This document shows, one piece after another, positions 9,747 through 19,289 of a stretch of DNA of 64,000 nt. A program made the position numbers and the translations under genes. This DNA is from Altererythrobacter sp. ZODW24 (lineage in GTDB: Bacteria > Pseudomonadota > Alphaproteobacteria > Sphingomonadales > Sphingomonadaceae). Within the stretch, counting starts at the first letter, position 1; the number at the start of each line of letters is the position of its first letter. The DNA lies in NCBI RefSeq assembly GCF_003344885.1, contig NZ_CP031155.1, positions 2,435,327-2,499,326 on the forward strand. Direction: 5' to 3'. The notes beneath the pieces were generated by a model that was not told the DNA's origin, ran no database searches, and saw only the letters and a list, made by a program, of their open reading frames with translations.

Positions 9747-11240
9747 TCAGGTCACGCTTTTGCGGAACAGGACGCGGTCTTCCGGTCCAAATCCGCGATG
9801 CCAGATCACCCAGCCATAGGTGAGCAAGATGGCCGGAATGCCGATCAGCAGCTCCGCCCATTCTGGCAGATAAGTAGCGAGATAGCCGACGATCACAGCG
9901 GGGGCGGTGGCGTATACCAGTGCCCAGCGCCAATTGTTCACGCGGGAGCCAAGAATGCGCGACAGCAGCCATGCTTTGACCAGTGATGCAAAGCCGAGCG
10001 CAATCATAAGCGACAGTGCAGCACCGGCTGCACGGTAAAGATCACTCAGGCCGTAAGCATCGACCAGCAGCATTGCTCCATAGGTCAGGCTGGCTTGCAG
10101 AACGATGGTGCCGATGGAAATCCACAGATTGCGGAGCCTCGCCACATAGACCAGCGCAGCCTCCGAAACGACGGCCGTGGCGGCCACGACCTCTGCCGCT
10201 AGCAGGAAGGAAAGCGCGGCCGTCCCTCCGACAAAGCCGGGGCCAACGAGGCCCATGATGGCTTCACCCGGAATACCGAGCGCAAGTGCGATCCCAGCTT
10301 GCGCCGCGATAATCCAGAAGCCGACCTGACAAACCTGCGCGGCAATCGCGGGGAGGTTCTTTTCTTTGAGGTTGCGTGTGATGACAGGGCCGAGGATCGG
10401 CTCGAAGCTCGTCTTCAGCTTTTGCGGCAGGCTCGCGACTTGCTGGGCCACATAATAAATGCCGACCGCAGCTGGTGTGGCGAAGAAGCCGAGGATCAAA
10501 ATATCGACCCGGCGCGTACCCCACTCGATTGCGTCGGCAACGGCGAGCGGGAAAGCGCGTGCGATCATCTTGATAATCCGTACCGGATGCGGGTTCCAGA
10601 CCTTCGGCAGCCCATATGTTCGAAGGAATGACCATATGCCGACTGCAAGCCCGGCGTAGATTGAAGCGATATAGGCCAGCGAAAGGCCGGCCTCTGGAAT
10701 CTGGTAGAATAACACCCCGGCCATGATCGAAATTGTCCAAGGTTCCACCACTGCACGGGCGCGTACCGTCGTGCCAATATCGAATTTATAGGCCTGCGCC
10801 GCGAGAACAATCTCAGTCAGCGCATAGGCCGGAATGGCCAGCACAATCAGGCGGTCGATGTCCGAATATTCACCGCTGGGGAACAGCGGTGCGGGGACAA
10901 GATACAGGAACAGCGCGGCGCAACATGCGAAGGTGAACGCCACCAGCATTCCGTCTGCAACTAGACTGGCTTCGCCGCCCTCGATGCCTTCACCGTCAGA
11001 AAGGCGCTGCGCCAACCCGCGCTTTTCGCCCATCGAGCAGACTAGCGAGACCAGCTCCACCACGACCAATGCCGAAGCAAAGCGGCCAAGGGCATCGGCG
11101 CCATAGAGGCGGCCAGCGATAAATAGGAATGGCAGACGCGCGGCAAGGCGCAGCAGGAAACCAAGGAAGTTGGTGCGGCCACCCTTTGCCAGAGCCGCAA
11201 TATCTTCTTGCGACTTGTCCCCGCCCGCAGCCTCGGTCAC
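9747..11240 (-). CDS. Polysaccharide/lipid-linked oligosaccharide flippase (Wzx/MATE-like)
   Basis: Protein of 497 residues with about 12-14 hydrophobic segments. The N-terminal NFLGFLLRLAARLPFLFIAGRLYG, the paired bundles and the mid-protein KLKTSFEPILGPVITRNL resemble the MOP exporter superfamily that flips lipid-linked sugars across the inner membrane (Wzx/RfbX-like). No glycosyltransferases are nearby, so the substrate is open. The start is GTG 11240, overlapping the gpsA stop as GTGA, which implies translational coupling behind tsaD-gpsA. Confidence 0.78.
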   Translation of the reverse strand: MTEAAGGDKSQEDIAALAKGGRTNFLGFLLRLAARLPFLFIAGRLYGADALGRFASALVVVELVSLVCSMGEKRGLAQRLSDGEGIEGGEASLVADGMLVAFTFACCAALFLYLVPAPLFPSGEYSDIDRLIVLAIPAYALTEIVLAAQAYKFDIGTTVRARAVVEPWTISIMAGVLFYQIPEAGLSLAYIASIYAGLAVGIWSFLRTYGLPKVWNPHPVRIIKMIARAFPLAVADAIEWGTRRVDILILGFFATPAAVGIYYVAQQVASLPQKLKTSFEPILGPVITRNLKEKNLPAIAAQVCQVGFWIIAAQAGIALALGIPGEAIMGLVGPGFVGGTAALSFLLAAEVVAATAVVSEAALVYVARLRNLWISIGTIVLQASLTYGAMLLVDAYGLSDLYRAAGAALSLMIALGFASLVKAWLLSRILGSRVNNWRWALVYATAPAVIVGYLATYLPEWAELLIGIPAILLTYGWVIWHRGFGPEDRVLFRKSVT

Positions 11241-12238
11241 TCGGCTCCGCCTTTTGCATCGTGGCCTTGTTCATCACGCAATGGACGAGCGAGAAGCTTG
11301 GACACGATATCGCGCGCCGGTGCGCCGCCTAGCAATTCGTTCACAGCTGTTGCAATCGGCATCGCAACGCCTTGCTTCTCCGCCAATTCGACCAGCACAG
11401 GCGCGGTATGTGCGCCTTCTGCCACAGTTTTGCGGTCAGCCATCAGGTCGGCAGCCGATCGGCCTTCACCAAGTGCCTTGCCAAGCGAGAAGTTGCGGCT
11501 CGATGTGGATGAGCAGGTCAGAACCAGATCACCAAGCCCGCACAGGCCGGCCAGCGTTTCTGCCTTGCCGCCCAGTGCCTCGCCGTAACGGAGCATTTCG
11601 GCGTATCCGCGTGCGATCAGCGCAGCACGGGCATTCTGGCCAAGGTTCAGACCTTCCACCACGCCGCAAGCAATGGCGAGCACGTTCTTGACCGCGCCGC
11701 CGATCTCGGCGCCTATAACATCGTCTGAATAATACGGACGGAAGCTGGCCCTCGCGACCGCCGGGCTGAGGCGTTTCCACTGTTCACGGCCCCCGCCACA
11801 AGCGAGTGTGACGGCGGTGGGTAGGCCAGCGGCTACTTCATGCGCGAAGGTCGGACCGGAAAGTACCGCCACTTCGCTGCCCGGCGCAGCATCGGCAGCG
11901 ACATCGCTCATCAATCGGCCAGTGCTTTGTTCGATGCCTTTACTGCACAGCACAAGATCACGCGGTATCGACGGCATTCCGGACAGCACGGCGGATAAAT
12001 GCTGCGCTGGGGTGACTAACAGCAGCACATCCAGTTTTGCCATTTCAGCCAGATCGCCGGTCGCGCGAACATTCGGTGCAAGCGTGGCAGACGGCAAGAA
12101 GATGCTGTTGGTGTGCTGTGCGTTGATTTCTTCAACCAGCTCTGTCTCGCGTGCCCACAGCACCACATCTCGGTCGTCAGACGCCAGCATTTGGGCGAGT
12201 GCGGTGCCCCAAGCACCTGCTCCCAAGACACCGATCAT
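11237..12238 (-). CDS. gpsA: NAD(P)+-dependent glycerol-3-phosphate dehydrogenase
   Basis: Reduces dihydroxyacetone phosphate to sn-glycerol 3-phosphate, the backbone for phospholipids. The 333-residue protein opens with the nucleotide-binding loop IGVLGAGAWGTALAQML and has the catalytic-lysine region EIGGAVKNVLAIACGV and the late RNFSLG motif. The start ATG 12238 overlaps the tsaD stop as ATGA. An in-frame extension to 12289 lies inside tsaD and is not needed. The tsaD-gpsA pairing is common in alphaproteobacteria. Confidence 0.96.
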   Translation of the reverse strand: MIGVLGAGAWGTALAQMLASDDRDVVLWARETELVEEINAQHTNSIFLPSATLAPNVRATGDLAEMAKLDVLLLVTPAQHLSAVLSGMPSIPRDLVLCSKGIEQSTGRLMSDVAADAAPGSEVAVLSGPTFAHEVAAGLPTAVTLACGGGREQWKRLSPAVARASFRPYYSDDVIGAEIGGAVKNVLAIACGVVEGLNLGQNARAALIARGYAEMLRYGEALGGKAETLAGLCGLGDLVLTCSSTSSRNFSLGKALGEGRSAADLMADRKTVAEGAHTAPVLVELAEKQGVAMPIATAVNELLGGAPARDIVSKLLARPLRDEQGHDAKGGAE

Positions 12239-13263
12239 GCTTTCACTCCTGCGCCGCGAACTGTTTCGGCGTCGGGGTCTAGCGGCCAACGGGGGCGGGC
12301 GGCAATATCAAGCGAGTCGGATTGCCCCAGTCGTTCGATCCCGGCCCAGGCGATCATCGCGGCATTATCCGTGCAAAGCGCTGGCGGCGGCGCGATAAAG
12401 CGCAGGCCGTATTCTGATGCAAGTGCTTCTAGCGCCGTGCGGACGACTTTGTTGGCTGCAACCCCGCCGGCCACGACCAAGGCCGATACATCGCCCATTT
12501 GATCCAAGGACTTTTTTAGCCGGTCGTTGACGCAGTCGATTGCTGCTTGCTGGAAACTGGCTGCAAGATCGGCGTCTTTGTGCAATCCGCTGTCTTTCGC
12601 TCGTAGAACGGCGCTCTTGAGACCCGCGAAGGAGAAATGCGGTTCAGGGCTCCTCAGCAACGGGCGCGGGAGCGGGACTGCCTTGGGGTCACCATCCAGC
12701 GCGAGCCTTTCCACTGCTGGCCCGCCGGGAAACCCGAGGCCGAGTATCTTGGCAGTTTTGTCGAAAGCTTCGCCTAGCGCGTCATCAATGGTCGTCGCCA
12801 AGCGGCTATATTGACCAACACCGTCAACGCGCAATATCTGGCAATGTCCGCCCGAAACCAGCAGCAGAGCATAAGGAAATTCAAGGCTTTCATCGGCAAG
12901 GCGCGGCGAAAGCGCGTGACCTTCCAGATGATTGACGGCGATCAGCGGTCTGTCGCTTGCCATCGCCAGAGCTTTCGCGCTGACGAGGCCAACCATCACG
13001 CCGCCGATCAGGCCGGGGCCGGCGGTTGCCGCAATAGCATCTACGTCGCGAAGGCCAACATTTGCATCGTCCAGCACGGCTTCAATCATCGGAGCCAGTT
13101 TCTCGGCGTGGGCGCGGGCAGCGATTTCTGGAACTACGCCGCCATAGGGTGCGTGCTCCTCATCCTGCGAGGCAATTCGCTGGGCAACGATCTGCCGTTC
13201 GCTGTTTACCAGCGCCACTGCGGTTTCGTCGCAGCTCGATTCAATCCCGAGTACCAAAGCCAT
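12235..13263 (-). CDS. tsaD: tRNA N6-adenosine threonylcarbamoyltransferase TsaD
   Basis: Transfers the threonylcarbamoyl group to adenosine 37 of ANN-decoding tRNAs, together with TsaB and TsaE (not in this window). The 342-residue protein begins MALVLGIESSCDETAVAL, the family hallmark, and has the metal-binding NHLEGH motif, the ASAP-fold stretch LLLVSGGHCQ and GFPGGPAVERLA. The start ATG 13263 was chosen because the upstream in-frame extension is not family-like. It is divergent from hemC with a 47-base gap that must hold both start regions. Confidence 0.96.
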   Translation of the reverse strand: MALVLGIESSCDETAVALVNSERQIVAQRIASQDEEHAPYGGVVPEIAARAHAEKLAPMIEAVLDDANVGLRDVDAIAATAGPGLIGGVMVGLVSAKALAMASDRPLIAVNHLEGHALSPRLADESLEFPYALLLVSGGHCQILRVDGVGQYSRLATTIDDALGEAFDKTAKILGLGFPGGPAVERLALDGDPKAVPLPRPLLRSPEPHFSFAGLKSAVLRAKDSGLHKDADLAASFQQAAIDCVNDRLKKSLDQMGDVSALVVAGGVAANKVVRTALEALASEYGLRFIAPPPALCTDNAAMIAWAGIERLGQSDSLDIAARPRWPLDPDAETVRGAGVKA

Positions 13264-13310
13264 CGCGGCTTCCCCTGAACGAGCGTGCCAGTTAGAGCAA
13301 GGCCAACACC

Positions 13311-14255
13311 ATGTCTGATCGCGATTCCTCCAATGATTTGAAGCTCCGGCTCGGCACGCGCCGTTCGCCGCTTGCGATGGCGCAAGCATTTGAGACGCGC
13401 GAACGTCTGTGCGTTGCGCATGGCTGGCGCGAAGACCAAGTCGAATTGGTTCCAGTTTTGGCCAGCGGCGACAAGATCAAGGACCGGCCGCTCGCCGATA
13501 TTGGCGGTAAGGCGCTGTGGACCAAGGAGCTAGATGCGTGGCTCGCGGAAGGTCGGATCGACGTCGCAGTGAACTCGCTGAAAGACGTTGAGACCGAGAG
13601 GCCTGCGGAGCTTACAATAGGCGCCATATTGCCGCGCGCAGATGTCCGCGATGTGTTGCTGGGGGCGTCTTCTATCCGGGCGATCCCGCGCGGGGCAAAG
13701 GTCGGAACCAGTTCCCCGCGCCGTGCTGCACAAATGCTCAACGCACGGCCTGACCTCGAGATCGTGGGCTTTCGAGGGAATGTAGCGACCCGGATGGCGA
13801 AGCTGGCGGCTGGCGAGGCTGACATCACATTATTGGCTGCTGCTGGGCTTGAGCGGCTGGGCGAGACCGGCGTTGGCACTCCTCTTGAAGTGTCGGAATG
13901 GCCTCCCGCCGCGTCGCAAGGCGCAATCGGGCTCGAATGCCGCAGCGGTGACAAAGCCACACTCGATTTGCTGGCGCCGCTCGATGATGCCGACACGCGG
14001 GCACAAGTGTTGGCTGAGCGGGCTTTTCTGCTCGCACTAGGCGGCACATGCCACAGTCCCGTCGCGGCTCATGCTGCCGGGGGGCAGGACGGCGTTACGT
14101 TGACTGCGATCTTGTTCAGCCCGGATGGTGCGAGCAAGATCTGCGGCTCGGCGAGTTTCGCTGGCGGCGATAATATCGCGCCGGCCGAACTTGCAGCTAA
14201 GCTACTAGGTGAAGCACCAGCCAATATCACCGATGTGTTCAAGGGAGCGGATTGA
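13311..14255 (+). CDS. hemC: Porphobilinogen deaminase (hydroxymethylbilane synthase)
   Basis: Joins four porphobilinogens into the linear tetrapyrrole hydroxymethylbilane for heme and siroheme. The 314-residue protein has the N-terminal LRLGTRRSPLAMAQA, the substrate-binding GAILPRADVRDVL and GTSSPRRAAQ, and Cys247 in GGTCHSPVAA, which carries the dipyrromethane cofactor. Its stop overlaps the hemD start as TTGA, so the two successive pathway enzymes are translationally coupled. Confidence 0.97.
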   Translation: MSDRDSSNDLKLRLGTRRSPLAMAQAFETRERLCVAHGWREDQVELVPVLASGDKIKDRPLADIGGKALWTKELDAWLAEGRIDVAVNSLKDVETERPAELTIGAILPRADVRDVLLGASSIRAIPRGAKVGTSSPRRAAQMLNARPDLEIVGFRGNVATRMAKLAAGEADITLLAAAGLERLGETGVGTPLEVSEWPPAASQGAIGLECRSGDKATLDLLAPLDDADTRAQVLAERAFLLALGGTCHSPVAAHAAGGQDGVTLTAILFSPDGASKICGSASFAGGDNIAPAELAAKLLGEAPANITDVFKGAD

Positions 14256-14941
14256 TCGCTCAGATATTTGCGATCCGTCCGGAACCGGGGCTTTCAGCCA
14301 CGGTCGGCGGTGCCAAGGCGCTTGGTCTTCAAGTCATCGGTTCACAGCTATTCACCATCGGGCCGGTTTCGTGGGACCCTCCGGCTGCCGACAATTTCGG
14401 CGGGTTGCTGATCGGCAGCGCCAACGCAATCCGTCATGCCGGCGAAGGACTGGCGCTTTATAGCGGACTGGATGTCTACGCCGTTGGCGCAGCGACTGCA
14501 CGCGAAGCCGAAAAGGCGGGTTTCGGCGTAAAGGCAGTGGGGGAGGGCAGCTTGCAGGCTCTGCTCGATAGCCTAACTACCGCGCGGCTTAAGCTGCTGC
14601 GGTTAGCAGGGGCAGAACATGTTCCGCTTGATCCGCCAGCGAATGTCCGGATTGAAAAACGAATTGTCTATCGGACATTTCCGCAAAAACTGCCGCAATC
14701 CATCGCGGATCGGTTGGCCGATGGCGGTATCGTGATGCTCCATTCCGCTGCTGCTGCCGCACATTTTTCCGAAGAATGCTCGCGCCTTAATGTGAGCAAG
14801 GCAAATATCCGCATTGCGGCACTGGGACCCCGAATAGCGGCTGCGGCGGGTGCGGGCTGGGCGGGCGTCCATTATGCCGACACTCCCAGAGAGACTGCAT
14901 TGCTGGCGCTAGTGCGGGACTTGTGCCATGAGCAGGGTTAG
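14252..14941 (+). CDS. hemD: Uroporphyrinogen-III synthase
   Basis: Cyclises hydroxymethylbilane with inversion of ring D. The protein is 229 residues with the weakly conserved two-lobed HemD pattern: IRPEPGLSATV at the start, NFGGLLIGSANAIRHAGEGLA in the middle and HSAAAAAHFSE in the second lobe. Sequence conservation in this family is low, so position directly after hemC is important evidence. The start is TTG 14252, inside the hemC stop (TTGA). The Mic60-like gene follows after 62 bases. Confidence 0.9.
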   Translation: MIAQIFAIRPEPGLSATVGGAKALGLQVIGSQLFTIGPVSWDPPAADNFGGLLIGSANAIRHAGEGLALYSGLDVYAVGAATAREAEKAGFGVKAVGEGSLQALLDSLTTARLKLLRLAGAEHVPLDPPANVRIEKRIVYRTFPQKLPQSIADRLADGGIVMLHSAAAAAHFSEECSRLNVSKANIRIAALGPRIAAAAGAGWAGVHYADTPRETALLALVRDLCHEQG

Positions 14942-15003
14942 ACGGTAACGATCCGGAGACAATCGCACCTGGCACCCCCATCGGCCAAAAGGCGCGGCGA
15001 TAT

Positions 15004-15918
15004 ATGGCTTACGACTATTCAACATCCAGCCCGGCCAAGAAGAAGGGCTTACTTAAATCCAAACTCACGCTCTATGTCGGCGCGGCAGCTCTTGCCAGCG
15101 CACTGATTGCTTATGCCACTTGGAAAAACGGGTACTGGGATTTTGCGTCGAGCGAGCCGGTGGCGATCTCCAGTCCAGCGCTGGTTGAAGGGCCGGTAGA
15201 GGTAATACCTTCACCAACCCCAAGCGCAGCCCCCACAAATGCCGAAGAGGCCGCCGAGGCGGTCGTTCAAATGGCCGAGACGCAAGGCGGCATTGACCAA
15301 CGGCTCGCGGCAGCGGAGCAGCGTCTGACTAACCTCGATCTTCAGGCACAGGCCGCGGCCGGTAATGCTGCCCGCGCCGAGGGTTTGCTGATCGCGTTCG
15401 CCGCCCGCCGCGCTTTGGAGCGCGGCGCTGAGCTTGGCTATTTGGCCGACCAGCTGCGGCTGCGCTTCGGTGATGCTTTGCCTAATGCTGTGGCGGTGAT
15501 CATTTCAACTTCGCGCGATCCGGTGACATTGGAACAGCTGGTTGCGCGTTTGGACGGCCTTGCGCCGCAATTGGCGGAGGCACCGGCGGAAGGCGGGTTC
15601 GAAGGTCTGAAGCGCGAGATCGGTCAACTGTTTGTCGTGCGCCGGGAAAGTGCGCCATCACCGCAACCCAGCCGCCGCATAGAACGGGCGCGCCTGTTCC
15701 TCGAAAGCGGACGGGTCGAAGCAGCAGTTGCCGAGGTTCAGAACCTGCCAGGCGCTGAAGATGCGGCATCTTGGATTGAGGACGCGCAGCGTTATGCCGA
15801 AGCTATGCGGGCGCTTGATCTGGTCGAGACGTCTGCAGTGCTCGAGCCGCGTAAGTTGCGTGACGGCGCGGGTAACCGGATCGAACAGTTGAGCCCCGTC
15901 GGAACCGGTAACCAGTAG
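15004..15918 (+). CDS. Mitofilin/Mic60-like inner membrane protein (COG4223-type)
   Basis: Protein of 304 residues: a basic cytoplasmic N-terminus, one membrane helix (about 20-42), a Pro-rich linker, a coiled-coil stretch (about 80-125, LAAAEQRLTNLDLQAQAAAG), and a C-terminal helical domain. The C-terminal pattern ARRALERGAELGYLADQL, RREIGQLF-type helix, ARLFLESGRVEAAVAEVQNLPG and W-DAQRYAEAMRAL resembles the mitofilin signature. Alphaproteobacterial Mic60 homologues are commonly encoded right after hemD, which is the position here. Mic60 shapes membrane curvature at cristae or intracytoplasmic membranes. The coiled coil is shorter than usual. Assignment rests on architecture and synteny. 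Confidence 0.7.
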   Translation: MAYDYSTSSPAKKKGLLKSKLTLYVGAAALASALIAYATWKNGYWDFASSEPVAISSPALVEGPVEVIPSPTPSAAPTNAEEAAEAVVQMAETQGGIDQRLAAAEQRLTNLDLQAQAAAGNAARAEGLLIAFAARRALERGAELGYLADQLRLRFGDALPNAVAVIISTSRDPVTLEQLVARLDGLAPQLAEAPAEGGFEGLKREIGQLFVVRRESAPSPQPSRRIERARLFLESGRVEAAVAEVQNLPGAEDAASWIEDAQRYAEAMRALDLVETSAVLEPRKLRDGAGNRIEQLSPVGTGNQ

Positions 15919-15921
15919 GTT

Positions 15922-17136
15922 TCAGCCGCGTAGCAGCTCCGGCACATCGCCGCTTACGCCGCGAGCTTCGTCCATAAACCAGCGCTTCAATACCGGCATT
16001 CGCTGGACGCCTGCCATGCCTAGGCGGCGCACAGCGCTCGCCGCTTTGCCGGGAATACCGAACAGGCGGGTCAGACCATCCGTCGCTAGTGCAACGCTGA
16101 ACGCATCGAGGCCGCGCCATTGTTCATAGCGTTTAAGGATTTGCGCGTCGCCCGGGTCAAGGCCAAGGCGCATCCCCTCGGAGATTACTTCAACTAGGGC
16201 ACCCACATCGCGCAGACCGAGGTTCAGGCCTTGTCCGGCAATCGGGTGAATGCCGTGCGCTGCATCGCCGATCAGAGCCAAACGGTTGTCTGTAATAGTT
16301 GCCGCATGGTGGAAGCCGAGCGGGTAGGACAATCTCGGCCCTACTGCGCTGACTTCGCCGAGGATGTTACCCATCCGCTTCATTACTTCGCTCAGGAAAG
16401 CGCGGTCGCCCAGCGCCAGTGTGCCCTCCGCGTCGCTTTCGTCGACGGTCCAAACCAGCGCGCTGCGGTGTGTGCCGTCTTCCAGATCGAGCATCGGGAG
16501 CAGCGCAAAAGGCCCTGTTTCGTAAAAGATTTCCCACGCTACACCTTCATGTGGGAGCTCGTGTTGCAATCCGGCGATGATTGCGCGGTGACTATAATCC
16601 CATTTGGCAACGTTCAAGCCGGCCTCTTCACGTGTCGGCGAACCGCGCCCTTCAGCGGCAATCATCAGGCTGGCAGAAAGTGACTGACCGCCCTCTAGAG
16701 CGACCGAAACGCCGAAATCGTCACGTGTCCGGGACACAATTTTGGCTTTGGAATGCCAAGTGATCAATTCCTCTTCACGCGCTGCTTCGAACAGTGTCAG
16801 GCGAAGGGTTCTGTTGGCGAACATCCGGCCAAGCGATCCTTCGTGTTCTTCTGGCGTGAAGTCGATTTTTCCAGGGCGCATCGCATCGGTCACGGCAATG
16901 CTCTGGATCGGGCAAGCATGCGGTTCGAGGCGCTCCGACAGGCCTATATTCTTGAACAGGTTCCAGCTGGCGGTTGAGATCGCAGAAGCGCGGCCGTCAA
17001 AACCCTCGGCGGTCAGTTCCGCAGGATCGGCCCGGTCGACGACGTGGCTGGAGATACCGCGTTTCGCAGCGGCCAGGGCCAGCGTCATGCCAACCAGCCC
17101 GCCGCCGAGTATCAGGAGATCGCGTTTCTCGTCCAT
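15922..17136 (-). CDS. FAD-dependent ubiquinone-biosynthesis hydroxylase (UbiH/UbiF/COQ6 family)
   Basis: Flavoprotein monooxygenase that hydroxylates the ring of a ubiquinone precursor. The 404-residue protein has the N-terminal dinucleotide loop LLILGGGLVGMTLALAA, the DGRASAIS motif specific to the UbiH/UbiF/VisC group, and the second FAD motif LALIGDAAHGIHPIAGQGLNLGLRD. Which ring position it modifies cannot be read from sequence. The start is ATG 17136, divergent from dsbD by 47 bases. Its stop is 3 bases from the convergent Mic60-like stop, with no terminator between. Confidence 0.9.
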   Translation of the reverse strand: MDEKRDLLILGGGLVGMTLALAAAKRGISSHVVDRADPAELTAEGFDGRASAISTASWNLFKNIGLSERLEPHACPIQSIAVTDAMRPGKIDFTPEEHEGSLGRMFANRTLRLTLFEAAREEELITWHSKAKIVSRTRDDFGVSVALEGGQSLSASLMIAAEGRGSPTREEAGLNVAKWDYSHRAIIAGLQHELPHEGVAWEIFYETGPFALLPMLDLEDGTHRSALVWTVDESDAEGTLALGDRAFLSEVMKRMGNILGEVSAVGPRLSYPLGFHHAATITDNRLALIGDAAHGIHPIAGQGLNLGLRDVGALVEVISEGMRLGLDPGDAQILKRYEQWRGLDAFSVALATDGLTRLFGIPGKAASAVRRLGMAGVQRMPVLKRWFMDEARGVSGDVPELLRG

Positions 17137-17183
17137 CTAGCTTTCCATTGAAGGTTAGGTCAGGTCGCCCTACTTGGAGCCTC

Positions 17184-19289
17184 GTGAAATCACAACGATC
17201 CAAATGGCCAGCGGTGCCCGTGATTATGCACTTGCTTGCGCTTTGCTGGCTGATCTTGGCTGGACCGGCGGCGGCGCAGATCACTGCGCCCGAAGGCCAG
17301 ACAAATATTACAGCGCAATTGGTTATGCCGGGGCCGTTCAGCGCTGGCGAGACCCGCGAAGTTGCGCTGGCCTTTGATCCGGCACCCGGCTGGCATGGCT
17401 ATTGGGAAAACCCCGGTGATGCGGGTTTCGGCATGACGCTGGACTGGCAATTGCCTGAGGGCTGGAGTGCCGGCGAGCCACGCTATCCGGTGCCCGAAGC
17501 TCTGATCATCGGCGGGCTGATGAACCATGTCTACAATGGGCCCTATGCCGTGCTGGTGCCGATTACCGCTGGCGCGAATGCGTCGGCTATCAATCCCGCA
17601 CCGATTTCGGTCGCCGCAGACTGGCTTGCCTGCACTGATAGAATTTGCGTGCCCGAAAAGGCGACGCTAACGGCAACTATCTCCAGTGTTTCTGATCCAG
17701 CAGTGACCCGCCAGTTTACAGACTGGCAGATGGCGATCCCGCCGATGATCGATAGCGAGGCGGCTTTCGAAATCGCGGGCGGTAAGGTCCGGATCGGTAT
17801 TCCGTTGCCAGCCGGTCTTGGTCTCGTTTCTCCGCATTTGTATATCGCGCGAGAAGGTCAGGTCGATTATGCGGCGCCGCAAGTCTTTCGCCGAAGTGGT
17901 GACATGCTCGTCGCTGAACTCATCGCCAATGACCGGGCGAGTAACGAACCCTTGGAGGGCATCCTAGCTTTCGGAGATGGTGAGGGCGTTCGCATCATCG
18001 CCAAGCGCGGTGATGTCGCAAGCGGCGGAACTCTGCTTTCAGCGGCGACGCCTGCGCTTTGGATACTGATCCTCGGTGCTCTAGCTGGCGGATTGCTGCT
18101 TAATATCATGCCGTGTGTATTCCCGATCCTGAGCTTGAAAGCGCTCAGCCTCGCACGGGCCGGGACCAGCGAGAGCGTGGCTCGTAGGGAAGGCATTGCC
18201 TATACAGCGGGCGTCGTCTTAGCCTGCCTCGCGCTTGGCGGCTTACTTTTGGCGTTGCGTGCTGCAGGCGAGCAAATCGGCTGGGCATTCCAGTTGCAAG
18301 AGCCGGGCGTTGTGCTGGCTCTGCTAGTGCTTGCCGCTGCGATCACAGCCAATTTCGCCGGATTGTTTGAACTGCCCAGTCTGCCCATCACGCGCTCGGG
18401 CAAACCCGCCGGTGCTTTTGCAACCGGAGTGCTGGCTGCATTCGTTGCCACGCCTTGCACGGGGCCATTTATGGCGGCTGCCCTTGGTGCTGCGTTGCTG
18501 TTGCCGACGGAACAAGCAATGCTGCTCGTCGGCCTGCTTGGTTTGGGACTAGCGCTGCCCTTCCTGTTGCTCGGCTTCGTGCCCGCGCTTCGCAATATGC
18601 TGCCGAAGCCGGGCCCTTGGATGGAAACTTTCCGCCGGATTATGGCGGTTCCGATGGGCCTCACGGCATTGGCACTGGTCTGGCTTGTTTGGCGGCTGGG
18701 CGGCTGGGCTTTCGCTCTTGTCGCCGTGCTTTTTGCAATCACTGTGATCATCGCATTTACTCTGGCAAACAAGGCTGAGCGTGATGGTCGCGCCTCAGGC
18801 TTGGCGCTAGCCGGACGTTTGGCAATAATCGCAATTCTGGCAGTCATCGTGGTGCCGCGAGTGTCATCAGGCGAACGGGTGGAAGCAGAAGCTGGAATTC
18901 TGAACGCTCAGCCATTCTCTGCGGTTGCGTTGGCGGAGGCGCAAGCCAATGGCGAACCAACGTTCGTCTGGATGACGGCCGATTGGTGCGTGACCTGCAA
19001 AATCAACGAAAGCGTCGCAATCGAGCGTGAAAATGTGCGCGATGCCTTTGCGAGACGGGGCGTGACAGTGCTGCGCGGCGATTGGACGCGGCGCGATCCG
19101 GAGATCACTCGCTATCTTGAATCGAAGGGCGCGGCAGGTGTCCCGCTCTATGTCTGGATTTCAGAGGACGGGACCGAGGAAGTGCTGCCGCAAATCCTAG
19201 CGCCCGGCAGCCTCGTCAATCTGGCGAAGCGTCCTCAGGAAACACCTCGTCCTCGTCAATCGGATCCGCTTCCTCCTCAAACGCGCTGA
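17184..19289 (+). CDS. dsbD: Thiol:disulfide interchange protein DsbD
   Basis: Carries electrons from cytoplasmic thioredoxin to periplasmic reductases for disulfide repair and cytochrome c maturation. With the GTG start at 17184 (GGAG upstream) the protein is 701 residues: signal peptide, N-terminal domain with the Cys pair LACTDRICVPEK (150, 155), an eight-helix core with Cys311 (IMPCVFPIL) and Cys425 (ATPCTGPFM), and a C-terminal thioredoxin-like domain with DWCVTCK (602, 605). All three redox pairs are intact. ATG 17226 is an alternative start that still leaves a signal peptide. The last 74 bases overlap the convergent lipoprotein gene. Confidence 0.95.
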   Translation: MKSQRSKWPAVPVIMHLLALCWLILAGPAAAQITAPEGQTNITAQLVMPGPFSAGETREVALAFDPAPGWHGYWENPGDAGFGMTLDWQLPEGWSAGEPRYPVPEALIIGGLMNHVYNGPYAVLVPITAGANASAINPAPISVAADWLACTDRICVPEKATLTATISSVSDPAVTRQFTDWQMAIPPMIDSEAAFEIAGGKVRIGIPLPAGLGLVSPHLYIAREGQVDYAAPQVFRRSGDMLVAELIANDRASNEPLEGILAFGDGEGVRIIAKRGDVASGGTLLSAATPALWILILGALAGGLLLNIMPCVFPILSLKALSLARAGTSESVARREGIAYTAGVVLACLALGGLLLALRAAGEQIGWAFQLQEPGVVLALLVLAAAITANFAGLFELPSLPITRSGKPAGAFATGVLAAFVATPCTGPFMAAALGAALLLPTEQAMLLVGLLGLGLALPFLLLGFVPALRNMLPKPGPWMETFRRIMAVPMGLTALALVWLVWRLGGWAFALVAVLFAITVIIAFTLANKAERDGRASGLALAGRLAIIAILAVIVVPRVSSGERVEAEAGILNAQPFSAVALAEAQANGEPTFVWMTADWCVTCKINESVAIERENVRDAFARRGVTVLRGDWTRRDPEITRYLESKGAAGVPLYVWISEDGTEEVLPQILAPGSLVNLAKRPQETPRPRQSDPLPPQTR

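Noticed and set aside
13292-14047. 251-codon Ser-rich frame opposite hemC
   Set aside because: Antisense shadow of hemC; Ser/Arg/Ala repeats without a domain.
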